A DNA stretch of 64,000 nt from Paulinella micropora (taxonomy: Eukaryota > Cercozoa > Imbricatea > Euglyphida > Paulinellidae): positions 27,501 to 91,500 of the forward strand of contig WBZZ01001438.1 of the NCBI GenBank assembly GCA_019918135.1, given 5' to 3'. The notes under the pieces were generated by a model, which saw only the letters and a list, made by a program, of their open reading frames with translations, did not search any database and was not told the origin of the DNA. Position numbers and translations under genes: made by a program. Below, piece after piece: positions 37,314-47,951 of the stretch (the first letter of the stretch is position 1; the number at the start of each line of letters is the position of its first letter).

Positions 37314-37600
37314 TATACGTATACGACGTATACGTATACGTATACGTATACGTGTACGTGTACATATACATGTACGTATACGTATATATGTACGTATACG
37401 TATGTACGTATGCGTATGCGTATGCGTATACGTATACGTATACGTATACGTGTACGTGTACGTATCGTATAAGTATATGTATACGAATACGTATTACGTG
37501 TATACGTATTACGTGTATACGTATACGTATACGTATATGTTTTTGGATATGTATATGTGTATGTATATGTATATATATTATAATATATATATATATATGT
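37314..37600. repeat. ACGTAT-type self-complementary microsatellite
   Basis: Nearly 290 bases of TACGTA/ATACGT/TATA alternation. It is almost wholly alternating purine-pyrimidine and self-complementary. Open frames on both strands (Tyr/Val/Ile-rich) result from the repeat. Confidence 0.9.
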
Positions 37601-37702
37601 ATCTTTGCGTTGCTGTTGTGCAGCTTACTGTTATCCGGCACAAGAAAGGAACACGGAGCAGTGCATGGAAATCCTTAAATTCCCCCACCACAAGGCGTCA
37701 AT

Positions 37703-37733
37703 CACGTCAGACACCTCCCTCCCTCCCTCCCTC

Positions 37734-37777
<44 letters not shown>

Positions 37778-37805
37778 ACACACACACACATACACACACT
37801 CACTC
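37703..37805. repeat. CCCT, CT and CA microsatellites
   Basis: CCCT repeats, then a CT run (37731-37774) and a CA run (37776-37800). Simple repeat with no coding role. Confidence 0.9.
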
Positions 37806-38183
37806 CTTCCCCACTTCCGCAACTCCCGCTCACGCCAACGTAGAAAAATTTTCTAAACTTTGTTCCTGTTTCTGTTGCCCCTGTTTTTGGCCGATTTCGT
37901 TGATGTTGTTTTTACTGCCTTCCAGGCTGTCTTCTATTTCAAATCCTTTGGATCCATCTCTGCTCGAGCTCAAATGTTTTCTCATGTATTGTTCTCTACA
38001 TGTTCATGCAGTTGTTCTGAGGAACACCGGTCCTTCTCAGAGGTCTTGCGAGGTCTCAGATAAAACATCTCTCTCTCTCTCTCACGTGCATATACCGTAT
38101 ATTATGTCAAATATGTTTCTCAGGAAATGTCAACAGATGTATGCTTGTTTTGTTTCTGGTCATTTCTCCCTTGTGCTGATTAG

Positions 38184-38242
38184 TCGTCATGTACCTGATG
38201 GCCGTTGGCACTGTCGTCTTGTTGGGAGCCGTCGGCTATTGC
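38184..38242 (+). CDS. Host membrane protein, transmembrane exon
   Basis: Lies between TGCTGATTAG and a consensus donor GTAAGA. It encodes VMYLMAVGTVVLLGAVGYC, a single hydrophobic helix. Its phase (two bases, then whole codons) fits the 36652 exon upstream and the 40021 exon downstream. Confidence 0.5.
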
Positions 38243-38596
38243 GTAAGATAACCATCTCTCTTCCTGTCTACGTTCACTAAGTCAAACCACCTCTCTTCCT
38301 GTCCCATACCCCTCCAAGGTCCAGGAACATCATGCACACACGTTGACATGTGTACTATACAGCTTGAGAATTGACGTGTATTTTGGAATAGATAAATCAC
38401 TGAATACACACACACATCACGATTGACAATGCCGAAGTGGCTTCAGGACGCGTATAGCTTGCGAAGGTATACATGCAAGCACGTGGGTGTTTTGGGAGGG
38501 TGGATGGCGGGCTCTCACACACCCAACTGCCTCTGCTCCATATGACACATGCACAGCGCTATCCAGTCCACGCACCTATCCATCCATCCATGAATC

Positions 38597-38598
38597 GC

Positions 38599-38665
<67 letters not shown>

Positions 38666-38666
38666 C
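38597..38666. repeat. ATCT microsatellite
   Basis: An uninterrupted ATCT run. It is followed by CTTTTTTCTGACATTAGTCG and ATATTTCATC, a fragment of the repeat A 3' end (38666-38700). Confidence 0.9.
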
Positions 38667-38885
38667 TTTTTTCTGACATTAGTCGATATTTCATCAGTTG
38701 ATCTCATCACTTACTCCACGGAGTGAACCAAGGCCACTTGAGGTGTCACTGACCCTCCCTTGGGCTTGGTTTTTTGAAATGGGTGCCATCTGTCGACAGA
38801 CAGAGAATTAGGGGATGGTGTGGGTGTGCTGGGCCCGTGGTGGGGTGCTTTATGTGTGCCTAGCCATACGCCTATCAGCACATGC

Positions 38886-39241
38886 CGAAATAGCGACGGG
38901 AAGCACAATCCTGTTCCCTCAGGGTGCCCTTTCTCGCTTGTTGAGCCCGGAATAAAACCCACAGTGCTCTGTCGGTTTATACTAGACTGTCGAACAGTCT
39001 CGAAACTCCATCTGCTTACTGGGTCCTCTGTAATGGAGGTGGGAGCTCGTTCTGCAAGGGGCGCTTATGGAACGAGCCCTGGCCCCGCCTGGTACTAGGG
39101 TATTGCCTGTATCAGTCCCTTCCGTGCAAACATCACGGCTTAGCTGGGCATCGGGTTAATACTTTACCCACAACTTCCTTGGTTGACGAAATCAGAAGCT
39201 CCTTTTTTCTGACATTAGTCGATATTTCATCTATCTATCTA

Positions 39242-39296
<55 letters not shown>
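38886..39296 (+). mobile_element. Retroposon 'repeat A', copy 2, with ATCT tail
   Basis: The unit at 38886-39230 matches 28913-29266, with a deletion of about nine bases near 39100, followed by an ATCT tail (39231-39296). It lies in the last intron of the host gene. Confidence 0.72.
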
Positions 39297-39778
39297 CTGG
39301 AGACGGTCTCTGCCACTGGCAACTCAGCCTAGGGTTCAGATCTAACTATCTCCTACAATGACGTTTTTGTGTCCGCCGTTAATCGCGCGCAGCGCAAGGG
39401 CTAAACAGGCAACCAACTCCTGACCATGGCTGATGAAGTCGGGGCGTGATGCAAAGGGTTGATGAAGTCGGGGTTGTAGAAAGGTAACTCACAACGAGCG
39501 TGAACTCCTGAAACCTCGACTTGCCCCACATCATCTCCTTAGGGCACGCGCTCCTGGGGAGTGTTCTAGTGTTGTCCCGTATAGTTCAAAAGGGCTCGGC
39601 TACCTTTCGGCTTGAACTGGGCACAGACACCAACCACAGCGAGACAGTGGTTGGTGTGCAGCTTGGCCGGTGCTGAAAGTTCTTGTCCGGGGGTAGTATA
39701 GGAGGCCATGGCTTTTCAAGCTAAGCCACGCCCATAGATTAAACATATCTATCTATCTATCTATCTATCCATCCATCC

Positions 39779-39811
<33 letters not shown>

Positions 39812-39836
39812 CCTACCTACCTACCTACCTACCTAC

Positions 39837-39867
<31 letters not shown>

Positions 39868-39912
39868 CCTACCTACCTACCTACCTACCTACATACCTAC
39901 CTATCTGTCTGT
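39297..39912 (+). mobile_element. Retroposon 'repeat B' with ATCT/ACCT tail
   Basis: About 450 bases of GC-rich, non-coding sequence (CTGGAGACGGTCTCTGCC... GCCACGCCCATAGATT) end in a 165-base ATCT/ACCT tail (39747-39912). It has the same style of tail as repeat A but different sequence. It contains a short internal direct repeat (TGATGAAGTCGGGG at about 39430 and 39461). Only one copy is in the window. Confidence 0.5.
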
Positions 39913-40020
39913 CCATGTGAGTGTTTTCAAATACGTCTTTGCAGGCTGGACTTTCACATACTCTTGTACACATACATAGAAACATATGTACAAACACAGA
40001 AGTGTTGTTCTTGAACTCAG

Positions 40021-40131
40021 ATACTGTACAAGAGGAAGCTAGTGCAGTCCTACAGCACGGTGCAGTACAACCCCGCGGACGTGGTGCCCAACTACGAACA
40101 GCTCAAAGCCTTCGACCGCGAACACCGGTGA
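40021..40131 (+). CDS. Host membrane protein, last exon (cytosolic tail)
   Basis: Follows TTCTTGAACTCAG. It encodes ILYKRKLVQSYSTVQYNPAD, VVPNYEQLKAFDREHR and a TGA. It is GC-rich with consistent codon use, unlike its surroundings. Joined in phase to the helix exon it gives a short basic tail. A tail of the form 'LYkRf....g...vPN' is reminiscent of mannose-6-phosphate-receptor/Atg27-like proteins; that is only a suggestion. Confidence 0.5.
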   Translation: MLYKRKLVQSYSTVQYNPADVVPNYEQLKAFDREHR

Positions 40132-40255
40132 CGAGGCGGGTCATGATGCGCTCCCACAAAAACCAAGACATCCACAGTCCGCACATACAAGCGGTTGCTA
40201 TTTTAAAATTTGCAGTAATATGCTAATATTCTAGAATTTCTGGTAATCTGCTAGT

Positions 40256-40317
40256 ATAATAATAATAATAATAATAATATAATAATAATAATAATAATAA
40301 TAATGATGATGATAATG

Positions 40318-40362
<45 letters not shown>

Positions 40363-40363
40363 G
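40256..40363 (-). repeat. AAT microsatellite, tail of the SINE
   Basis: An AAT/ATT run with a short GATGAT interruption. It directly follows the 3' end of the tRNA-derived unit on the minus strand, as a SINE tail would. Confidence 0.75.
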
Positions 40364-40593
40364 TGCTTCTCTGTCAATGGCTGATGCAAATCTGCACATG
40401 CGCCTCCATCGTCTCACCCGTGAGGGGAGTACGAAGAATTGACGATAGACTCTAATGACACCCCCGCAAGGGCAGTTCCAACACTTCCAGACGGACCGGT
40501 ATGTTCAATGAAAATACTGGTGGCACCGACGGGAATCGAACTGGCGACAGGGCCCAGATGGTAGAACTTGACCACTGGGCTATCACGGTGTCC
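40364..40593 (-). mobile_element. tRNA-derived SINE
   Basis: Minus strand from 40593: GGACACCGTGATAGCCCAGT then GGTCAAG gives a polymerase III A box, and CAGTTCGATTCCCGTCGG gives a B box. A tRNA-like 3' end, GGTGCCACCA, lies at 40528-40519. An unrelated body of about 150 bases follows, ending GACAGAGAAGCACTA and an ATT tail. This is the layout of a tRNA-derived SINE. Confidence 0.7.
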
Positions 40594-40668
<75 letters not shown>

Positions 40669-40669
40669 G
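40592..40669. repeat. AAT microsatellite
   Basis: A pure AAT run just upstream of the SINE. It could be the tail of a second retroposon or an expanded target site. Confidence 0.9.
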
Positions 40670-42480
40670 TACAATCCAGGCTTCAACTTTTGGCTCATGA
40701 TATCCACGGCCCAGGCTTCAACTTTTGGAGGCGACTCTTTATCGCATACCAAATGTCACTGTGCCATCACAAGGCAATACGAAGAAATCCAAACAGTAGC
40801 CCTCCCCCCCCCCCGGAAACAAGAAAAATAAACAAAAGTTTCAAGTAGTATTTGATAATATGTAGACGATTCAAATTAACTGCCAGAGCATGCCATTCAG
40901 ACTAGTTCAACTTCTTTAACTGTTATGTCACACTTGTCCGCAAAATCAGCGTAATTTTTGTGAAATGTCACGTTAAGCAGTAATTGTCACTGAACGTCAC
41001 GTTAGTGTCAGTTATAGTGACAGTCCATTGAACGAATTTGAAATTGAAGTTCTGAACTCTGACACATCCGCCGCTGAGCCTCAGGTTTTTGATTTTCGAA
41101 TCAAAGTGATGATTGACTTTACGCAAGCACTGTTTTAACTTGAGGCTCCCCCTCTTTGACAGTGGAAATTGTTACTTATTTTTCCTTCCCACAATTAACT
41201 TTAGTATTATTGATAATATTAACCACTTCCCTTCTCTTACGCGCCTTCGAATAAGGAGTCAGTCTTCGGCCGGGCGTGCAGCGGCTTCCCAATGGACAAT
41301 TTATTAATATAGTATTTAGTCCTGATCGGACTCTACATGTTTTACATAGTTGTTAATATTTCTGGTACTGGTGGCAGTCGGTTCCTTTATAGCGATGGAC
41401 AAATTTGAAGGTCCGGGTAGGAAAACTAGCTTGTTAACCGGAGGCTCCGGGTCCCAGTTGTCTACCACCATTTTTACTGGGTCACTGAGATTCAAAAGGG
41501 AAACCAACCTCACCAAATTGGTAATATAAGAACATAAAGGCAATTCGCCACCAGTACCAGAAAATATGATATTAATTATACAGGAATAATTATTCAATAC
41601 TAAGTATTAAGTACTAAGGGTAATTCTTAGATACTGAGCCGTAACTGTATCATCCGGGTTATGCTGTAGTAGACTAGGATCTATTTGTAATTAATTTATC
41701 CAATGCTCCCTTAATTAGGGCCTAGGACATCTCAGCAAAGACGAAGCACGACGCATGAGGAGAATAAAGAGCAAAACCAACACCATCACAAGTGCAACAC
41801 TACACAATACACAAGCGGTCTCATCCTATAGACACGGTGACCGTGCCACAAACTTACAAGTTAATATCATGATTGTATTAATATCAGCGAAAATTTGCTA
41901 GTTCTGTCAGAATCCAGAAGCAACGTGACATTCATATTATTAATAGAAATCCCATCAGCTGCTGAATCGACCCTAGCGAAAGGCTGTCCGGATATTAATA
42001 CATGAACTTGAACCGTTGAAAGCATATCAGACAATCAAAATCAAACATGGTTTAAATACATCAACATACCAGTTGAATGTACAAGAAACATTGCAGGACC
42101 TTACTTCGCTTCAAACGCCAAACACTAAATGTACGACAAAACATTATGAATTACCACTTGCTTAGCCTTACGCCAAGCACAAAGCGGTTGAACAGATAAA
42201 GTCGAAAGTTAAGTACGTAATACAGCAACTTATGATAAGTGTAAATAACCTCAACATCACCGCATGTAACTCAACAGGTAAAAGAAAATCAATGACGCCA
42301 TGCATATGTATGCAAATCAACAATCATATGAAATAAAGGTTGAATATATGCTCACGCACATTTTAAAAAAAGGGTACCAATCTACGGTAAAATAGCCTTG
42401 AACACGGGCAGAAAGCACTGCCCTGAGGTCCTACTAAAAGAATGAGCAGTCAAAATAAAAGAAATCAAGGAGAAAGCCGA
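40670..42480. other. Unassigned sequence
   Basis: No gene is recognised. A direct repeat of CAGGCTTCAACTTTTGG (about 40677 and 40709) is present. A minus-strand frame at 41316-41597 (93 residues, SDPVKMVVDNWDPEPPVNKL) has ordinary composition but no motif, and could be a chance frame or a relic. The rest is AT-rich and frame-poor. Confidence 0.4.
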
Positions 42481-44400
42481 CGGTCGTTCCATAAATTTGA
42501 CGCATGACCCCGGGCCGCCCGGGAGGACGACCCACCGTCCAGCCTCGCAGGGAACTCCCCCTGCCCCGCCGCCCGGCTGCGCCGTCCATGATTCAATGTT
42601 AACGTTCTTTCCCGAAACTTAGCGTCACAATAGCTCGCCACCGCGCCATCTGCCAAGTGTGGCGCCATCCGCCGTAGCGACCATTAAACCAACAGCGAAG
42701 CTCCACCGTCCTCCCGCGCCTACCCGACGCGACACACACTGCTAGGGCATAACGACCAACTCCTGGCTGAGAAAGGGTAACTGTTACACAACCGCGCTGC
42801 TGCGCCGCTGTCCCAAAAAAATGTTCATCGCGTGTCAACACCAACACGCCACCGTGCACAGAGACAATCCTGCCAGTGCCCAAAAGCACGACTCGGGCTA
42901 CATACCGGCACACCTGCCACCGTCTAGCCCGTCTGCAACCAGGGCTGACGAATGGGCCGAGGTCCGCAAACCTCCAAAGGCCCATGTCCATTTATCCCCT
43001 TTCCAAAGAACTTACTGAGGGCAAAACCTGTCCAATGTTTATGAGTCTACCATATCCACTAACTGCGGCTCATGCCGCCAATAACTCTACACCAAACTGT
43101 CGAGTTGACCGAGGTCATCACCGTGCCCTACAACCGGGGTCACCGCCGCCGTCCAAACGAAAACAGGACGAAAGCCAACCGCAGACTAACCAAACTAGGT
43201 CGCGGCTCCAGGGCCTGGCGCCTCCCTCCGCCACGCTCGCTGAGTAGCTCCCCCGAACCTGTGGCTCACACTACAACAGCACACACAAGATGTGCCTCTC
43301 GCTCGAAGCCGTAACAGAAGAACAAAATCCCTTCATTTGAAATGAAATAAAGAACGCTCACGAGTAGGAGGGGAGGCAGCCTGATTTGGGGTCTGTCACT
43401 GAGACAGACCCACCGTTGAACCTTGCCATCGTCGCCGCTTCTCCACGCCGTAGCCGCGCAGCCGACGATTTCACCAAAAGAACCGCCGCCTATGGGCCCA
43501 ACGTACGCGCGCCAACTAAAAGTTAATATTCCACCAAGCCAGCAATTGGCACAGCTGTCCGAGCCGAAAACAAGCGCTCCACTTAGCCCCAGCAAGGAGC
43601 TGAAAGTCACGCAATATCCAAAAATGATTCACAAAACCAGTCTGGGCAACACCGCCGAACAAGAACATTAACCGTGGGTCCACTAATTGCCCTAGTCGAC
43701 CATACTGCATCCGGGCCTAAACAAATCAATCACTGGCCGATGGAATAAATCAAATGTCCTTCCAGGCACAGGCGAACTGCCCCGTCGCACAAACGGCAGC
43801 CTAAGCGCCACCCTAATCAAACCGAGGCGCTACCGCAGTCTATCCTGCACCTTGCGAACAAACCGACTCCGTCGCCCCGTGCCGAACCAAAGAACACTGC
43901 CATAAAAAGCAAGCAGATCGTGATGCCTTGCAGCCAACCTGAAGGCTGCACACCACCTCTTCCAAAAAAGGGTGCCAAATACGTCATCCAACCGAAAAGC
44001 CGGCGTGACATCCACCAAAGAACCAAACTGATAACCAAAGTAACTGAAATAAACGTACTGTCCTACAGGATCTCCAACGGTGCACACCGCAGGAGTCAAC
44101 ACACCGCTAGGTACTAAAACGACAATCCAAATGTTCAACCGGTTGGCCTCGAACTGGCCAACAAACATCACACAACAACCCTAAATGTCCGACATTCCCA
44201 AGCTCCAAGACCGAGCTATGTCCCCCCAACCTTGGCCAAGGACCCAAAGAAATTTCCAGTGCTGAGCCTCGTTCCAAAAAGCTCCCGCACCAATATTAGA
44301 GCAGGTGAAATACCAGTAAATAGCAGAGAGGTCACTTCGTTTATTTACGTAATTTCGAACTCTTTGCAGGCTTTGATGCAACTTACGATCAAGTGTAGAA
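42480..44400. other. GC-rich, strand-skewed region without recognised gene
   Basis: The plus strand is rich in C and A, the minus strand in G and T. Short open frames of 60-130 codons occur on both strands (for example 42599-42991 and 43830-44171 on the minus strand), but none shows a motif, signal or exon structure I trust. It could be decayed coding sequence of an unknown element or a non-coding RNA region. Confidence 0.35.
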
Positions 44401-46600
44401 CGTAGATGTGAGGTCTCCAGTTCTCAAACGGATACTGTCTTTCTGTTCGAGTTATCATTTATAAACGGTGAATTGATTTGGGAGGCCTAGGCGAAAATGA
44501 CTGGGAACGGCGAAAATGACAGTCAAACATTGCGTTTCCCTCCCTTGTCCACAAATTTACCGTAACGTGCGTGTTTCACTGAAAATCGCGGAAAGGTAGT
44601 ATATGGAGGAAAAGGGCAATAGTCGATCTTTTCTTAAAAGATCTTTGACTTAATCGTTTGTAATCATTTCTGAACGGAATCGAAAACTAGTTAGTGAGGT
44701 CGAAACGTCGTGCAGAGGAGAATCTGATGAACCGGTCAAAAAGAGTGACTTATCAACTGTTAAGGTTTGGTCGGTCGTTAAGGTGCTCAGTCTAATATAT
44801 TCTATAAGTGCAGGAGGCCTCGGTCAGTTGCAGCCTTACCGCCAGGATTAAAAAATTTCCTTGATTTAAACCTATAGAAAAAGTTATTGCTATTAAAAAA
44901 GACAAATTTCTATTTATGAAAAAAATTCAACATATGAAAAAAGTAAAAGATATAAAAAAAATTAAAGTTATAAATATTTAAAAAGTATAACTTGCAGCTA
45001 TTAAAAAATTTCAAAATATGGAAAAAGTTATAGTAGAAAAAAAGATAAAAATCACGTGAAAGATCTTTTTTTATAGAAAGAACTTTTTTTAAATAAAGAA
45101 TTTTTTATAAATTAGTTGAACCTTTAAAAAAAATTAACTCTTCTGTAGGCGCAGATAGATAAATATGTGCTACTTTATTAATATCCAGTGTCAGTCCAGA
45201 CACAATTGAAGATTGTTCATATTAATAACACTCTTAACCTGATAATGATAATATTACTAAAAAGGTCCGTTACCTTTTTAGGTCAGAATATATTATCGTT
45301 AGACCGGACAACGGGAACTGGCTGGTGTTTGCCTTGGTTGTTTTTGGGCTTCGCTAGTCTCCCACATTTTCCCACCATCTTTGATCTTTATTTATATAAG
45401 TGAAGAAGATTGTGCTACTGGCGAAGTTGTTGAATTTGGTTGAGTAAAAGGATAAGCATCAATAAATATATTCTTTTGACATCGAACCGGCAAGTCCCAT
45501 ACCTGTTTTCCTTTACGCCAAATTTGACACTTCGCTATCCCTATTCTTTGCAACGTATAAATAAGGAGAAAGGATCCACTGCAAAAGATAGATAGAGGAA
45601 TACGGGGAGGAGAGGACGTGTGTGCTCTGTTCCTATTTGCTCATTTTCTGCCAATTATCAAGGCGAGAACGTGTGGCAAACAGACACGTACGACTCAATC
45701 TCTGTTGACACCTATACACACCCACCCACTATCTTCTCCTCCCGCACAATAAACCAATCGTACACACAGTGTGAGGACACAACAGGGAGATAGGAGAGAT
45801 GGGTAGAGTGTAGATGGTTGGGTGGCAAAGGGAGCAAACGTATACGACAGTAACGAACTCCTACACACACCTACAAACCACGTCATATCCTCTATCCATC
45901 ATCCGAAACAGACTGCACAGACAATCAATTTTGTCTTCCAACAACAACACTCACTTGTTCTGTCATTTCGTGCCTACTTCCAAGGATCCAAAGTGCACAA
46001 GGGAGTAGAGAGCAGACATAGACAGACAGAAAACAGAAAACGAGTGCTGTGCACCAAAGTCTGATTGTGCAAACTAGCCCATACTCAGCCCCTCCATTGC
46101 AGCCAATTTGCAGGGGGTAGGGAGGCTAGTTAGTGGGAATATAGGCCGGACAAAAGGAGTTAGAGTGACGTCAGCCAGACGTTTCATTTGTTCATTTTTG
46201 GCGATTCCAATTTCGTCGAAAATTTCAAGCAACAAATCACTCTCCTACCTCCACACTTCACTCCCTCCTCACCCACCTATATCCAACAGGTAACCTAGGG
46301 TCAGGGAAAGGATTTCAAAGCAGTGCTCCTATTGTGGCTTACTAAGGAGTCCTTACCTACTTCGCACTCGGTAGGTTCGTTCTACCCTACACACACAGAA
46401 CTTTCTTAGCGGAAAAGGGAAACTAAGGAGTCCCAACCAGGGATTGGACACCCTACCGTGGGGTCCAAACGATAAACAAGGCTTGAGCAGTAGATGATAC
46501 ACAATTTCTCGGCAAGAATTTTTGCAAATTCTCGCCTTCAAATTGTGTGTCGCACCCCCTCCTATGGATTTCGCAGTAAAATAAATACAAAGAAACAAAA
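44401..46600. other. Unassigned sequence, AT-rich tract, left flank of element 2
   Basis: Contains an A-rich tract with recurrent AAAAAGTTA-like words (44870-45130) and otherwise frame-poor DNA. The left terminus of element 2 should lie between about 45600 and 46640, but the terminal repeat cannot be recognised without its partner outside the window. ACTAAGGAGTCC occurs twice (46340 and 46423). Confidence 0.4.
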
Positions 46601-46693
46601 ACAACCAAATAGCCTTCTATAGCACACTACAAGAAAACATATATGACATATTTTTATTTATCATTTAAAGAATTACAAGTGTCATAATATAGA

Positions 46694-47143
46694 ATGAGTG
46701 AGAGAACAATCAGAAAAGTTTCAAAAGGCGGAATATGTATTCAAAAAAATGAAATCGTTATAAGGTGGAGAGAAAATGGCGAACAAAAAAGAAAAATAAT
46801 TTACATTGGAAAAAAGAGGACAAAGGAAGAAGCAGAAAAGCAAGCAAGGGAGTTTTACGAAAAGGAAGTATTATCAAAATACGAAGAAGATAATAAAAAT
46901 ACGGATTACAATCAATTATCAAAGCAAAAGAAGTCAGAATGGAGAAAGGAAAAAATTAAAGAAAAATATACATGTGTTTGTGGAAAAACGATAGGAATAT
47001 ACGGCAAATACACACACGAAAAAACACAATTTCATAGAGACTTCTTTGCGGAGAAAGAAGAAATCATGTTAGGCGGTCGTAAAGTAATTCGTATAGCATA
47101 TAGAAACGATGACATAGAAAGATATTACGAAAATAAAAAATGA
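46694..47143 (+). CDS. Basic protein with C-terminal CxC...H...H finger, element 2
   Basis: 149 residues. The N-terminal part (IVIRWRENGEQKRKIIYIGK, KRTKEEAEKQAREFY) has strand-strand-strand-helix character like AP2/integrase arm-type DNA-binding domains; the similarity is weak. The C-terminal CVCGKTIGIYGKYTHEKTQF plus H is the same kind of finger found at the end of the GIY-YIG protein of element 1. It is probably a DNA-binding protein. Its TGA stop opens cassette R1 (TGATATTT). Confidence 0.6.
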   Translation: MSERTIRKVSKGGICIQKNEIVIRWRENGEQKRKIIYIGKKRTKEEAEKQAREFYEKEVLSKYEEDNKNTDYNQLSKQKKSEWRKEKIKEKYTCVCGKTIGIYGKYTHEKTQFHRDFFAEKEEIMLGGRKVIRIAYRNDDIERYYENKK

Positions 47144-47245
47144 TATTTGTTTCTGTTTCTTTCAGAAACATCAACAAACATCGTCCCACCATTAAAGCAG
47201 AAATCGATGTTTTATGAAACCGCGTAGCGGGTGAATAAAATATCA
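47141..47245. repeat. Hairpin-pair cassette R1
   Basis: TGATATTTG, then TTTGTT-tc-TGTTTCT-ttc-AGAAACA-tc-AACAAA, then CATCG, an AT-rich spacer, CGATG and TTTTAT-ga-AACCGC-gta-GCGGGT-ga-ATAAAA, then TATCA. It is two inverted units, each a stem with a two-by-two internal loop and a three-base loop. The first three bases are the stop codon of the preceding gene. Confidence 0.75.
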
Positions 47246-47262
47246 AACAAATAATTAATTTT
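47244..47262 (+). promoter_or_regulatory. Shared AAACAAATAATTAATTTT element
   Basis: AAACAAATAATTAATTTT stands about 35 bases ahead of the ATG at 47296 and recurs at 50902-50919, about 35 bases ahead of the ATG at 50955. It may be a promoter element. Confidence 0.45.
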
Positions 47263-47295
47263 ATTTTAAACAAATATTATTTATATGTATATAAT

Positions 47296-47574
47296 ATGAC
47301 AACGACGAGAGTTGTGGGTGTTTCATTTGATGGGAGACAAGATAATATTTCTTATCTCCGAAAAAGTAGTGAAAAAGTTTTTATTCAACACGAGCCAGAA
47401 AACAAATTTGATAAAAATGCGATAAAGGTTGAAACAGAAAGCGGAAAGCAACTCGGATATATCAGCAAGCACTTAGCAGAAACTCTAAAGATTAAAGGAA
47501 GGAAACAAGTATATTATTCAATTTATGGAGGAGGGGCAGGAAAACATTATGGAATTGAAATTACTATACCTTGA
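47296..47574 (+). CDS. HIRAN-domain protein, element 2
   Basis: 92 residues covering a complete HIRAN domain: RVVGVSFDGRQDNISYL, then VFIQHEPENKFDKNAIKVET and KQLGYISKHLAETL. HIRAN domains bind 3' DNA ends, as in HLTF, and occur as small stand-alone proteins in phages and viruses. A role at replication forks or in repair is likely. TATATGTATATAAT precedes the ATG. Confidence 0.85.
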   Translation: MTTTRVVGVSFDGRQDNISYLRKSSEKVFIQHEPENKFDKNAIKVETESGKQLGYISKHLAETLKIKGRKQVYYSIYGGGAGKHYGIEITIP

Positions 47575-47634
47575 TACAAACAAACAATATTTAATATATA
47601 TTAAAGATTATTTTTTTATTATATATACACAAAG

Positions 47635-47856
47635 ATGGGTAGAAAACCGATATACAAAACACCAGAAGAGAAGAAGGAAGCCTTACGGAGAAAGGCGAGA
47701 GAGTTTATACAAAAAGATCCAGAGAGACATAGACAAAAGTCAATGGAGTATTACAACCAAAATAAAGTAATAATAGCGGAAAGGAGAAAGAAAAAAAGAG
47801 ATGAAGTGAAGCAAGCATTACTTAAGTTGAAAAGAATGGAGGAGGCAATGAAATGA
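47635..47856 (+). CDS. Small basic coiled-coil protein, element 2
   Basis: 73 residues with GRKPIYKTPEEKKEALRRKA and YYNQNKVIIAERRKKKRDEV. It resembles 14090-14293 of element 1 in size, position before the polymerase, and the YYxxNK...ERR pattern. Possibly a DNA-binding regulator; function unknown. A TATATATACAC box is close upstream. Confidence 0.6.
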   Translation: MGRKPIYKTPEEKKEALRRKAREFIQKDPERHRQKSMEYYNQNKVIIAERRKKKRDEVKQALLKLKRMEEAMK

Positions 47857-47951
47857 ATTTCTATTTAAATATAAGAAATTATTATATATATTTATAACAG
47901 ATAATTTATTATTATTTTTATAATTTTTATAACCGTATTGATATAAAAAGT

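Larger units (their letters stand above)
36722..38183. other. Probable intron with microsatellites
   Basis: Contains a poly-C tract (36729-36751), an AT-rich tract (about 36790-37080), the ACGTAT microsatellite (37314-37600) and CT/CA runs (37703-37800). Near 37850-38060 a moderately GC-rich, protein-like stretch between AG and GT could hide a further exon, but nothing is convincing. Confidence 0.4.

Noticed and set aside
37256-38280. Open frames of up to 292 codons across the ACGTAT and CT/CA tracts
   Set aside because: Most of the length is translated microsatellite. Only the short helix-encoding segment at 38184-38242, in another frame, is kept.
40519-40593. A tRNA gene on the minus strand
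   Set aside because: It has A and B boxes and a CCA-like end, but poor acceptor pairing and a SINE body and tail attached. It is read as the head of a tRNA-derived SINE.
41316-41597. 93-residue minus-strand frame as a gene
   Set aside because: Composition is plausible, but there is no motif, no neighbour support and no transcript signal.
42480-44400. Minus-strand open frames such as 42599-42991 and 43830-44171 as host genes
   Set aside because: No start context, signal, domain or exon logic; frames of this size are expected in strand-skewed GC-rich DNA.
45600-46640. Left inverted terminal repeat of element 2
   Set aside because: It must lie here, but without the right end in the window no boundary can be shown. 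Element 1's terminal repeat does not occur here.
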